A stretch of DNA of 6,784 nt from an uncultured Candidatus Planktophila sp. (lineage in GTDB: Bacteria > Actinomycetota > Actinomycetes > Nanopelagicales > Nanopelagicaceae). The stretch spans positions 1 to 6,784 of the forward strand of contig CALJUA010000025.1 of the NCBI GenBank assembly GCA_937975715.1, written 5' to 3'. How positions within the stretch are numbered: the stretch's first letter is position 1; every line of letters begins with the position of its first letter. A program made the translations under genes and the position numbers. The notes under the pieces were generated by a model. That model was not told where the DNA came from, searched no databases, and saw nothing but the letters and a program-made list of their open reading frames with translations. Below are positions 1 through 5,378 of the stretch, one piece after another.

Positions 1-2
1 AG

Positions 3-533
3 ATGTTCAGTAGAAAGAAGTCTGCATCTCTCGTCGCCGCTGTGGTGGGCGCGGTTGTTATCGCGCTCACCCAGCCACCTGTCGCGTTAGCAGCTATCGC
101 GACCGCTCGCAATACAACGATGCCAGTCTCGTCAGGAGCTCTTATAGTCTTCGCCAGCGGCACTCAAACTTTTGTTAACCCACACAATTCATACAATGTA
201 GCTGTCTCCAACGGCATCAAAACTTTCTATGTTAATAACTCTGGCGATTTTAATACCGCTGGATTTGCACTGATCATCTCACTTCCATCAGGATCTAATG
301 TCTCGAGCTTTAAACGTTGCGCCCTCAACGTTGCCTTTATTGGAAATAATAGTTGTGCCAGTGGCACTCCAGTATCGCTCTCGATGACCCCGGGCTCACC
401 AACAACTTATATGTTGTCGCTGCCTCGCAATAGCTTCTACTCATTCCAAATTTCACAAAATAAGTCAGGCACGATGCAGGTACATACCTACGCGAATACA
501 TCTCATATCACCAATACAAATACCAGTTCATAA
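3..533 (+). CDS. Small secreted protein of unknown function
   Basis: The 176-residue product starts with a classical Sec signal peptide: a basic n-region (RKK, residues 4-6), a hydrophobic core (about 9-22) and a likely signal peptidase I site after VALA (residue 30). The mature part of about 146 residues is rich in Ser, Thr and Asn, has alternating hydrophobic/polar stretches typical of beta structure, and has only two cysteines (C106 and C118), which could form one disulfide around a 12-residue loop. There is no second membrane segment, no lipobox and no LPXTG, so release to the cell exterior is expected. I recognise no family; the layout loosely recalls small secreted beta-sandwich proteins such as the TasA/camelysin group, but that is weak. 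The ATG lies two bases from the window edge, so its ribosome binding site cannot be seen; the n-region directly after this Met supports the start. It lies 40 bases before fprA on the same strand, with no evident functional link. Confidence 0.75.
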   Translation: MFSRKKSASLVAAVVGAVVIALTQPPVALAAIATARNTTMPVSSGALIVFASGTQTFVNPHNSYNVAVSNGIKTFYVNNSGDFNTAGFALIISLPSGSNVSSFKRCALNVAFIGNNSCASGTPVSLSMTPGSPTTYMLSLPRNSFYSFQISQNKSGTMQVHTYANTSHITNTNTSS

Positions 534-540
534 TTGCGGC

Positions 541-546
541 TAAACT
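541..546 (+). promoter_or_regulatory. Possible -10 element for fprA
   Basis: TAAACT fits the actinobacterial -10 pattern TAnnnT and sits 27 bases before the fprA start, which would give a leader of about 20 bases holding the ribosome binding site. No convincing -35 box is visible at the right spacing, and such hexamers are common by chance, so this is only a candidate. Confidence 0.25.
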
Positions 547-560
547 GAGCCCCAGTCAAC

Positions 561-571
561 GAGGGGTGAGG
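561..571 (+). promoter_or_regulatory. Ribosome binding site that sets the fprA GTG start
   Basis: The purine-rich GAGGGGTGAGG resembles the GGAGGTGAT anti-anti-16S consensus. Its GGGG core (563-566) ends 7 bases before the GTG at 574. This supports the GTG as the initiation codon; the Rossmann motif then begins within ten residues, as expected for the family. Confidence 0.7.
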
Positions 572-573
572 CA

Positions 574-1848
574 GTGAAAAAGTACAAAGTCGCAATTGTT
601 GGAGCTGGACCTGCTGGCTACTTCGCTGCTCAAGCCCTCCAGAACCTTGCTGACGACGAGCTCTCATTCTCAATCGACATGATTGAGCGCCTTCCCACCC
701 CTTGGGGCCTTGTGCGCAGTGGTGTTGCACCCGACCACCCAAAGATTAAGACCGTCGCTAAAGTCTTCGAAAAGATTGCAACCACCCCAGGTTTCAGACT
801 CTTTGCCAATGTAGAACTCGGCACCGACCTCACCGTCGAGCAATTGCGTGAAAGTTATGATGCAGTCGTTATTGCAACCGGTTCACCTATAGGCAAGAAG
901 CTCGGCATTCCCGGTGAAGATCTTCCAGGTTCATTATCAGCCGCGACATTTGTTCCTTGGTATAACGCACACCCAGACTTTAAAGATGAAGCAATCGATC
1001 TCTCTTCTCACACAGCAGTAGTTATCGGAGCGGGAAATGTTGCGATGGATGTTGCGCGCATGTTGGCTCTCGAGCCATCAGAACTTGATCCAACCGACAC
1101 TGCAGATCACGCAATTGATGCGCTGAAGAAGAGCGAGATTCGTACTGTGATTCTGAGCGCTCGTCGTGGACCAGAGCACGCTGCATTTACATCCCCTGAA
1201 CTCCGCGAACTACCAAAACTTGAGCACACTAATGTTGTGATCGAACCGGAAGATATCGCTGCCGCAATTGTGCGTGCAGGAGATGAAATCGAGAAAGATA
1301 CAAAGTCAAATCTCGATGCCATGACTCTTATTGCAGAGCGCGAACCGACTTCTCACGAGCGGACGATGAAGTTTCAATTCCTCGCAACTCCTGTTGAAAT
1401 CAAAGGCGATGGCAAAGTTGAAGAAGTCGTATTTCAACGCACTGGTGGAGACGAAAAGTTCAGCATTAAATGTGGGCTGGTAATTTCAGCTATTGGTTAC
1501 GAAGCGCCATCACTAGAAGGAATCCCCTATGCTCACGGCAAAGTTGTGAATGTCGAGGGCCATGTCGATGGAAACCTTTATGTAGTTGGCTGGGCTAAGC
1601 GCGGTCCATCAGGTGTGATAGGCACAAATAAATCTGATGCTGCAGATGTGATGAAGCTTCTTGTCTCTCAATTATCCGAGCCGAAGAACTCGGGTGATGT
1701 TTCTGAGATCATCTCCCATAACAAGGTTGTGACACAGATGCATTGGGAGCAAATCAATGCCGCAGAAGTTGCTGCAGGCGAGGCCCTTGGAAAGCCTCGC
1801 AGAAAGGCTGTTTCGCGCGAAGAACTCCTCAATTTGGGTGCGCTCTGA
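574..1848 (+). CDS. fprA: Ferredoxin/adrenodoxin-type NADP+ reductase (FprA-like)
   Basis: Cytoplasmic flavoprotein predicted to move electrons between NADPH and a ferredoxin through FAD, for example to feed P450s or other ferredoxin-dependent enzymes. The 424 residues carry the FAD-binding GAGPAG at 10-15, the family block ERLPTPWGLVRSG (38-50) followed by APDHPKIK, a second Rossmann motif GAGNVAMDVAR (152-162) for NADP, an arginine pair (197-198) in SARRGP placed to bind the 2'-phosphate, AAFTSPELREL (203-213), and the C-terminal FAD block GWAKRGPSGVIGTNK (339-353). This matches the adrenodoxin reductase/FprA family rather than plant-type FNR, and the length is slightly shorter than mycobacterial FprA (about 456). 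There is no N-terminal ferredoxin domain, so it is the stand-alone form; no ferredoxin gene is in the window, so its partner lies elsewhere. Start is GTG with a clear Shine-Dalgarno. A tRNA gene follows after 35 bases. Confidence 0.95.
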   Translation: MKKYKVAIVGAGPAGYFAAQALQNLADDELSFSIDMIERLPTPWGLVRSGVAPDHPKIKTVAKVFEKIATTPGFRLFANVELGTDLTVEQLRESYDAVVIATGSPIGKKLGIPGEDLPGSLSAATFVPWYNAHPDFKDEAIDLSSHTAVVIGAGNVAMDVARMLALEPSELDPTDTADHAIDALKKSEIRTVILSARRGPEHAAFTSPELRELPKLEHTNVVIEPEDIAAAIVRAGDEIEKDTKSNLDAMTLIAEREPTSHERTMKFQFLATPVEIKGDGKVEEVVFQRTGGDEKFSIKCGLVISAIGYEAPSLEGIPYAHGKVVNVEGHVDGNLYVVGWAKRGPSGVIGTNKSDAADVMKLLVSQLSEPKNSGDVSEIISHNKVVTQMHWEQINAAEVAAGEALGKPRRKAVSREELLNLGAL

Positions 1849-1862
1849 TAAGAAGGTATTAT
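1834..1862 (+). promoter_or_regulatory. Candidate promoter for tRNA-Arg
   Basis: A TATTAT hexamer (1857-1862, five of six matches to TATAAT) lies 17 bases after TTGGGT (1834-1839, three of six matches to TTGACA). Transcription would begin near 1869, about 15 bases before the mature tRNA end. The -35 box lies inside the last codons of fprA. Read-through from fprA is an equally possible source of the tRNA, because no terminator is seen between them. Confidence 0.4.
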
Positions 1863-1883
1863 TCGCGTTCTACAAAAGAATAG

Positions 1884-1956
1884 GCGTGCGTAGCTCAACG
1901 GATAGAGCATCTGACTACGGATCAGAAGGTTAGGGGTTCGAATCCCTTCGCGCGCA
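1884..1956 (+). tRNA. tRNA-Arg, anticodon ACG
   Basis: A full 73-base cloverleaf folds by hand. The acceptor stem is 1884-1890 with 1949-1955 (7 pairs, one G-U); the D stem is GCTC/GAGC (1893-1896/1905-1908); the anticodon stem is TCTGA/TCAGA (1910-1914/1922-1926) with loop CTACGGA, giving anticodon ACG at 1917-1919; the variable loop is AGGTT; and the T arm has loop TTCGAAT (1937-1943). The discriminator base is A1956. The next bases are CAAG, so CCA is not encoded and must be added after transcription. Anticodon ACG is expected to be edited to ICG by a TadA-type deaminase to read CGU, CGC and CGA. Confidence 0.97.
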
Positions 1957-1962
1957 CAAGTT

Positions 1963-2005
1963 AAGCCTCGGGTGCCTTTCACACTCGGGGCTTTTCTCTT
2001 TCTTT
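1963..2005 (+). terminator. Strong intrinsic terminator after tRNA-Arg
   Basis: AAGCCTCGGGTG (1963-1974) pairs with CACTCGGGGCTT (1982-1993) over 12 consecutive pairs, including two G-U, closing a 7-base loop. A T-rich tail (TTCTCTTTCTTT, 1994-2005) follows directly. It starts 7 bases after the mature tRNA, so it should end the tRNA transcript and isolate it from the downstream phosphoesterase gene. Confidence 0.88.
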
Positions 2006-2009
2006 CGCC

Positions 2010-2015
2010 TATTCT
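2010..2015 (+). promoter_or_regulatory. -10 element of a likely leaderless promoter
   Basis: TATTCT fits TAnnnT and ends 5 bases before the ATG at 2021, so transcription would begin at or next to the A of the start codon. No Shine-Dalgarno sequence exists between the terminator and this ATG (the bases are pyrimidine-rich then TAACT), which fits a leaderless mRNA, a common arrangement in Actinobacteria. No -35 box can be recognised; that region overlaps the terminator hairpin. Confidence 0.6.
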
Positions 2016-2020
2016 TAACT

Positions 2021-3364
2021 ATGCAAAAGTTGCTTCTTGCTTTACTTCTGACCGCAATATCAATTCCCCCTGCATCGGCCGATGAAAACCAACTGACTGT
2101 GATGTCAAGAAACCTCTATCTCGGCGCTGATGTAGGAGTCGCCCTAGAAAAGATTCCTGATTTCTCGGCGGCTGCACAGTTTATGTGGGATCAAGTCGCG
2201 GCAACAGATTTCAAGAAGAGAGCACCACTTCTTGCTAGAGAGGTCATTAGTAACGGCGCAGATGTGATTGGACTTCAAGAGGCTACACATTGGTACTGTA
2301 AGAAAAATTTCTGGAGCAAGAACGTTGTTATCTATGACTTTACCGAAGAGTTTCTCAGAGCGACAAAAACCCAAGGAAGTGAATATGTTCTTGCTTCCAG
2401 AGATGGAGCGAACGCCCTCAACATTGGATACTCAATACCTGCAATTCCATACCTGACGATGGTCAACGACCCAAAGAGCTTCCAGCCAATATTTGGTAGT
2501 GATAAGGCGGCATGTGGATTTGAGATCGGCGATGCCATTGCAGTGAAAAAAGAGCTAGCCGAAAAGGTCTTACATGTCGGAAATTCAGAGTACGAAACCA
2601 GTTACAGCATCGTGCCTAAGTTGATGACAATTTATCGTGGTTATACCTGGATTGATCTTAATTTTCATGGAAAGAAGACACGTATCGTCTCAACCCATCT
2701 TGAATCGCTCTGGGATAAGAACAAGGTTCCAAATGCAACTTTGCAGGCAGAACAGCTCATTAACGATCTCAATGAGACTGAGATGCCACTCATTGTCATT
2801 GGTGATTTCAACTCTGATCCACGCGATCCACGACCAGATGTTAAAAGTAATCCAGGCGGTCAGCCTGAAGCGAGTGATACATGCAAGGCGCAGGTAAAGT
2901 CACCAACGATTGAAAGTGCGATTGACAGTTGCAATGCATATTGGAAGATGCGACATGCAGGCTTTAATGATGCTGGACCAGACCCGCTTAACCCAGTGAA
3001 TTTCTCTTGGGGAATGAATGCACTTCTCACCGGACCGGATTTATCTCGCAAGCAAGCAGCTCTGGAAATGGGCAATAAGCAGGGCTTTACCGACAGGCTA
3101 GATTATGTATTCCTAAAAAATGGTGCCAGAGCAGTAAATGCAGTGCTCATCGGAAATAAGTCACCTCAGGGTGAATTGTGGGCTACTGACCACGCTGGTT
3201 TAGTAGTCAAAGTTGAGATACCCGAAAATTCTCAACTCTCACCTAATCTCAATCCCCATAACCCATTTCCGATTTCATTTTGGAATTGGGTTGGAATAAC
3301 TTTCCTAGGAGCAATCTCGCTCTTGATTTACTCTATTCGTCAGAGGAGAAATAAGAGCAGATGA
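2021..3364 (+). CDS. Secreted, membrane-anchored endonuclease/exonuclease/phosphatase-fold hydrolase
   Basis: This 447-residue protein belongs to the metal-dependent EEP superfamily (DNase I, sphingomyelinase and inositol phosphatase relatives). A signal peptide covers 1-20, with an ASA cleavage site before D21. The catalytic domain follows: the N-terminal metal/phosphate site SRNLYLGAD (29-37, N31), LQEA with metal-binding E87, STHLES (224-229), GDFNSD (261-266, D262 and N264), DRLDYVF (358-364) and ATDH (388-391) with the expected general base H391. One transmembrane segment (about 417-437) precedes a basic tail (RQRRNKSR), so the domain should face outside and the tail the cytoplasm. The mature part has four cysteines (C93, C165, C288, C304) that could form disulfides. 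The substrate cannot be read from sequence: nucleic acids, phospholipids or sugar phosphates are all possible. Its stop overlaps the start of the polyphosphate glucokinase-like gene by 4 bases. There is no Shine-Dalgarno; the start is probably leaderless. Confidence 0.88.
   Translation: MQKLLLALLLTAISIPPASADENQLTVMSRNLYLGADVGVALEKIPDFSAAAQFMWDQVAATDFKKRAPLLAREVISNGADVIGLQEATHWYCKKNFWSKNVVIYDFTEEFLRATKTQGSEYVLASRDGANALNIGYSIPAIPYLTMVNDPKSFQPIFGSDKAACGFEIGDAIAVKKELAEKVLHVGNSEYETSYSIVPKLMTIYRGYTWIDLNFHGKKTRIVSTHLESLWDKNKVPNATLQAEQLINDLNETEMPLIVIGDFNSDPRDPRPDVKSNPGGQPEASDTCKAQVKSPTIESAIDSCNAYWKMRHAGFNDAGPDPLNPVNFSWGMNALLTGPDLSRKQAALEMGNKQGFTDRLDYVFLKNGARAVNAVLIGNKSPQGELWATDHAGLVVKVEIPENSQLSPNLNPHNPFPISFWNWVGITFLGAISLLIYSIRQRRNKSR
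3344..3348 (+). promoter_or_regulatory. Ribosome binding site of the polyphosphate glucokinase-like gene
   Basis: AGGAG lies 12 bases before the ATG at 3361, inside the last codons of the upstream gene. The spacing is somewhat long, so re-initiation at the ATGA stop/start overlap may contribute to translation. Confidence 0.5.
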
Positions 3365-4107
3365 GCGACTTCACTCTTTCTATTGATTGTGGCGGAACTT
3401 TCATTAAGAGCTGCGTTCTAGATTCCTCAGGAACCATGCATGCAGCTCCTTCACGGATCGAGACTCCTTACCCGCTTACAACAGCAAGATTTCTAGAGAC
3501 TATTACCGAAATTGCTGCATTACTTCCCAGGGCCGAGCGTGCAACCGTAGGACTTCCCGGGATGATTCGCAATGGCGTTGTAGTTGCCACACCGCATTAC
3601 ATAAATGAAGCGGGGCCACACACCAGACTTTCTCCCGAATTAAAGAGAGAGTGGTGGGGCTTTGATGCTCAAGCAGCAATCGCACGCACTCTTGGAATTC
3701 CAACCAAAGTTCTCAACGATGCAGAGGTACATGCAGCAGGGGTGATAACTGGCACGGGATTAGAAATTGTTATGACCCTAGGAACTGGTTTGGGATTTGC
3801 GGTTTTTCACGGAGGAAAATTATCTCCTCATTTCGAACTCTCCCATGCAACTGTTCGCCGCAATACAACTTTTGATACTTGGATTGGAGAAAGAGAACGA
3901 AAGCGAATGGGAAACACTTTCTGGTCCCGACGTGTGCGTTTGATGGTGTCGGAACTGCGCCCTGTATTTCTTTGGGATCGCCTCTATATTGGTGGGGGAA
4001 ATTCACACAACATTATTCAGCGTGACCTGCAACTTATGGGAGATGACATCGTTATTGTTCCCAATAGCGCGGGTGTTGCTGGAGGCGTAAGAGCCTGGAC
4101 TCTTTAA
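3361..4107 (+). CDS. ppgK: ROK-family polyphosphate glucokinase-like sugar kinase
   Basis: Predicted cytoplasmic kinase that phosphorylates glucose (or a related hexose) with polyphosphate and/or ATP, feeding glucose 6-phosphate to central metabolism. At 248 residues it has the compact PPGK length. Visible motifs are the phosphate-1 loop IDCGGTFIK (8-16), GLPG (64-67), LND (118-120) with the presumed catalytic base D120, the second phosphate loop TLGTGLG (139-145), the sugar-site segment ELSH (159-162), a basic stretch WIGERERKR (174-182), and the C-terminal GGG (211-213). The ROK zinc-binding cysteine motif is absent, as is usual for PPGKs. Two details differ from what I expect: ELSH instead of ELGH, and Cys10 where Ile is common. 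Polyphosphate use is inferred from family resemblance; a plain ATP-dependent or altered-specificity kinase is possible. It overlaps the phosphoesterase gene by 4 bases (ATGA) and should be translationally coupled to it. It ends 3 bases before the convergent glutamate dehydrogenase stop. Confidence 0.85.
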   Translation: MSDFTLSIDCGGTFIKSCVLDSSGTMHAAPSRIETPYPLTTARFLETITEIAALLPRAERATVGLPGMIRNGVVVATPHYINEAGPHTRLSPELKREWWGFDAQAAIARTLGIPTKVLNDAEVHAAGVITGTGLEIVMTLGTGLGFAVFHGGKLSPHFELSHATVRRNTTFDTWIGERERKRMGNTFWSRRVRLMVSELRPVFLWDRLYIGGGNSHNIIQRDLQLMGDDIVIVPNSAGVAGGVRAWTL

Positions 4108-4126
4108 TCCTCATGGATAGAGTCCA
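4096..4126. terminator. Candidate bidirectional terminator spanning two convergent stop codons
   Basis: TGGACTCT (4096-4103) pairs with AGAGTCCA (4119-4126) over 8 perfect pairs. An inner stem ATCC/GGAT (4107-4110/4115-4118) closes a TCAT loop, with TTA (4104-4106) left as a one-sided bulge. The hairpin holds both the kinase TAA (4105-4107) and the complement of the dehydrogenase TGA (4111-4113). Neither side has a T-run, so it is not a textbook intrinsic terminator; it may instead protect 3' ends or pause polymerase. Confidence 0.5.
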
Positions 4127-5343
4127 CGTAACTTATGGGCGTCTGCGACACGTTTAACGCCGATCATCATTGCAGATTCACGCCAGGTGAGATTCTTGTC
4201 AGCAGACATTGACTCAACTTCGCGAATCGCTTTCATGAGTTGTGAATCAAGGTTTTGATAAATTTCATCGGCATCCCAGAAGAATGCCTGCTTATCTTGG
4301 ACCCACTCGAAGTAAGAGACAATAACGCCACCGGCATTAGCCAAAATGTCGGGAACCACCAAAACGCCTTTATCCTTAAGGATTGCATCTCCCTCTGGGG
4401 TTGTCGGAGCATTTGCACCCTCTACGACAATTTTCGCCTTTATTGAAGGCGCAGTGTGAGCAGTAATTGCATCTGCAAGTGCAGCTGGAATCAATACATC
4501 AACTTCAAGAGCAAGAAGTTCTTCATTGGTGAGGCGATCTGTGCCAGGAGCATCGAGATTGCCATGTTCCTTAAAGTGCTCCCATAATTGAGCTACGGAA
4601 TCGAATCCCGTGACTCCACCATGAACATCACTGACGGCAACAACTTTCAGCCCCATCTTTTCAAGGCCTACCGCTGTCCAGTAACCAACTTTTCCGAATC
4701 CTTGAATTGCAACTGTTGCCTCTAGGGGATTAATACCCTTTGTAATCAGCGCTTCACGGGTTGAGATAGCAACTCCATCACCGGTAGCCGAAGTGCGCCC
4801 CAGTGAACCACCAAGTGAAATTGGTTTACCTGTTACTACTCCAGGAACCGAGTAACCTGCATTAACAGAGTAGGTATCCATCATCCACGCCATGTTGCGC
4901 TCATCTGTTCCAACATCAGGCGCCGGAATATCTCGCTCTGGACCAATGATCGGAAGAATTTCAGAGGTGTAACGACGAGTAAGTCGCTCATTTTCCATGG
5001 ATGTCAGAGTGGAGGGATCAACAGCGATACCACCCTTGGCTCCGCCGTATGGAAGATTGGTGAGCGCGCACTTCCAGGTCATCAACATCGCGAGAGCAAC
5101 AGTCTCATCCATATCGATATCTGGGTGGAAGCGAACACCACCCTTGGATGGCCCTCTTGTTGTCGAATATTGAACGCGGAAACCCTTGTACATCTCCACA
5201 TTTCCGTTATCTCGGCGAAGCGGAACTGCAACCTCAAGTACGCGACGAGGGGTAGATAAGGTCTGCCACTCGTTCTCTGAAAGGTCGAGCTGCTCAACAG
5301 CGCGACGCAATTGACGTAGCGCGGTATCTAGTGCTGACTCCAT
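4111..5343 (-). CDS. gdhA: Glutamate dehydrogenase (Glu/Leu/Phe/Val family, RocG-like)
   Basis: Cytoplasmic enzyme that interconverts L-glutamate and 2-oxoglutarate plus ammonia with a nicotinamide cofactor. From the chosen start it has 410 residues, normal for the hexameric class and close to Bacillus RocG. It shows the substrate region KGGVRFHP (67-74), the family signature LPYGGAKGG (97-105) with catalytic K103, the catalytic aspartate in PAPDVGT (D143), the dinucleotide-binding GFGKVG (215-220), and an acidic residue after the second strand (SD at 238-239) that in this family favours NAD over NADP. VVPDILANAGG and SYFEWVQ near 330-350 are also typical. Together these suggest a catabolic NAD-linked enzyme, though cofactor choice is inference. 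Possible ATG starts are at 5358, 5349 and 5343; the near-consensus Shine-Dalgarno favours 5343. It lies about 35 bases after the aminotransferase gene on the same strand with no terminator between, so co-transcription is likely. Confidence 0.95.
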   Translation of the reverse strand: MESALDTALRQLRRAVEQLDLSENEWQTLSTPRRVLEVAVPLRRDNGNVEMYKGFRVQYSTTRGPSKGGVRFHPDIDMDETVALAMLMTWKCALTNLPYGGAKGGIAVDPSTLTSMENERLTRRYTSEILPIIGPERDIPAPDVGTDERNMAWMMDTYSVNAGYSVPGVVTGKPISLGGSLGRTSATGDGVAISTREALITKGINPLEATVAIQGFGKVGYWTAVGLEKMGLKVVAVSDVHGGVTGFDSVAQLWEHFKEHGNLDAPGTDRLTNEELLALEVDVLIPAALADAITAHTAPSIKAKIVVEGANAPTTPEGDAILKDKGVLVVPDILANAGGVIVSYFEWVQDKQAFFWDADEIYQNLDSQLMKAIREVESMSADKNLTWRESAMMIGVKRVADAHKLRGLYP

Positions 5344-5348
5344 TGTCA

Positions 5349-5357
5349 TCACTTCCA
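5349..5357 (-). promoter_or_regulatory. Shine-Dalgarno that decides the gdh start
   Basis: On the - strand GGAAGTGAT differs at one base from the ideal GGAGGTGAT. Its GGAAG core ends 8 bases before the ATG at 5343 but overlaps the alternative ATGs at 5358 and 5349. Initiation at 5343 is therefore the best reading, shortening the longest frame by five residues. Confidence 0.65.
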
Positions 5358-5378
5358 TTTCTACTGTGGTGTTACTAG

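Larger units (their letters stand above)
1876..2016. repeat. 11-bp inverted repeat flanking tRNA-Arg and its terminator
   Basis: AAGAATAGGCG (1876-1886) is the exact reverse complement of CGCCTATTCTT (2006-2016). The left arm includes the first three bases of the tRNA; the right arm contains the -10 hexamer of the next gene. The arms are separated by 119 bases. The function is unknown and coincidence is not excluded. Confidence 0.5.

Noticed and set aside
543..566. Possible hairpins GGCT/AGCC or CCCC/GGGG between the first gene and fprA.
   Set aside because: Stems of only 4 pairs that exclude each other and have no T-run; no terminator can be supported there.
503..742. 79-residue antisense frame across the gene 1/fprA junction.
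   Set aside because: It overlaps the fprA start and ribosome binding site on the opposite strand, has low-complexity Gln/Arg-rich content and shows no recognisable domain or start signal.
1860..1882. Short TATTC/GAATA pairing just before the tRNA that might be a leader hairpin or terminator.
   Set aside because: Only 5 A/T-rich pairs closing a 13-base loop and no T-run; too weak to call.
1668..1982. 104-residue antisense reading frame containing GIRTPNLLIRSQMLYPLSYA.
   Set aside because: This is the antisense translation of the tRNA-Arg gene, a well-known false protein in databases; it also runs antisense through the fprA 3' end and the terminator.
1884..2016. tRNA-Arg as an integration (attachment) site for a mobile element.
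   Set aside because: No integrase gene and no repeated copy of the tRNA 3' end are visible; the downstream genes look like ordinary chromosomal genes.
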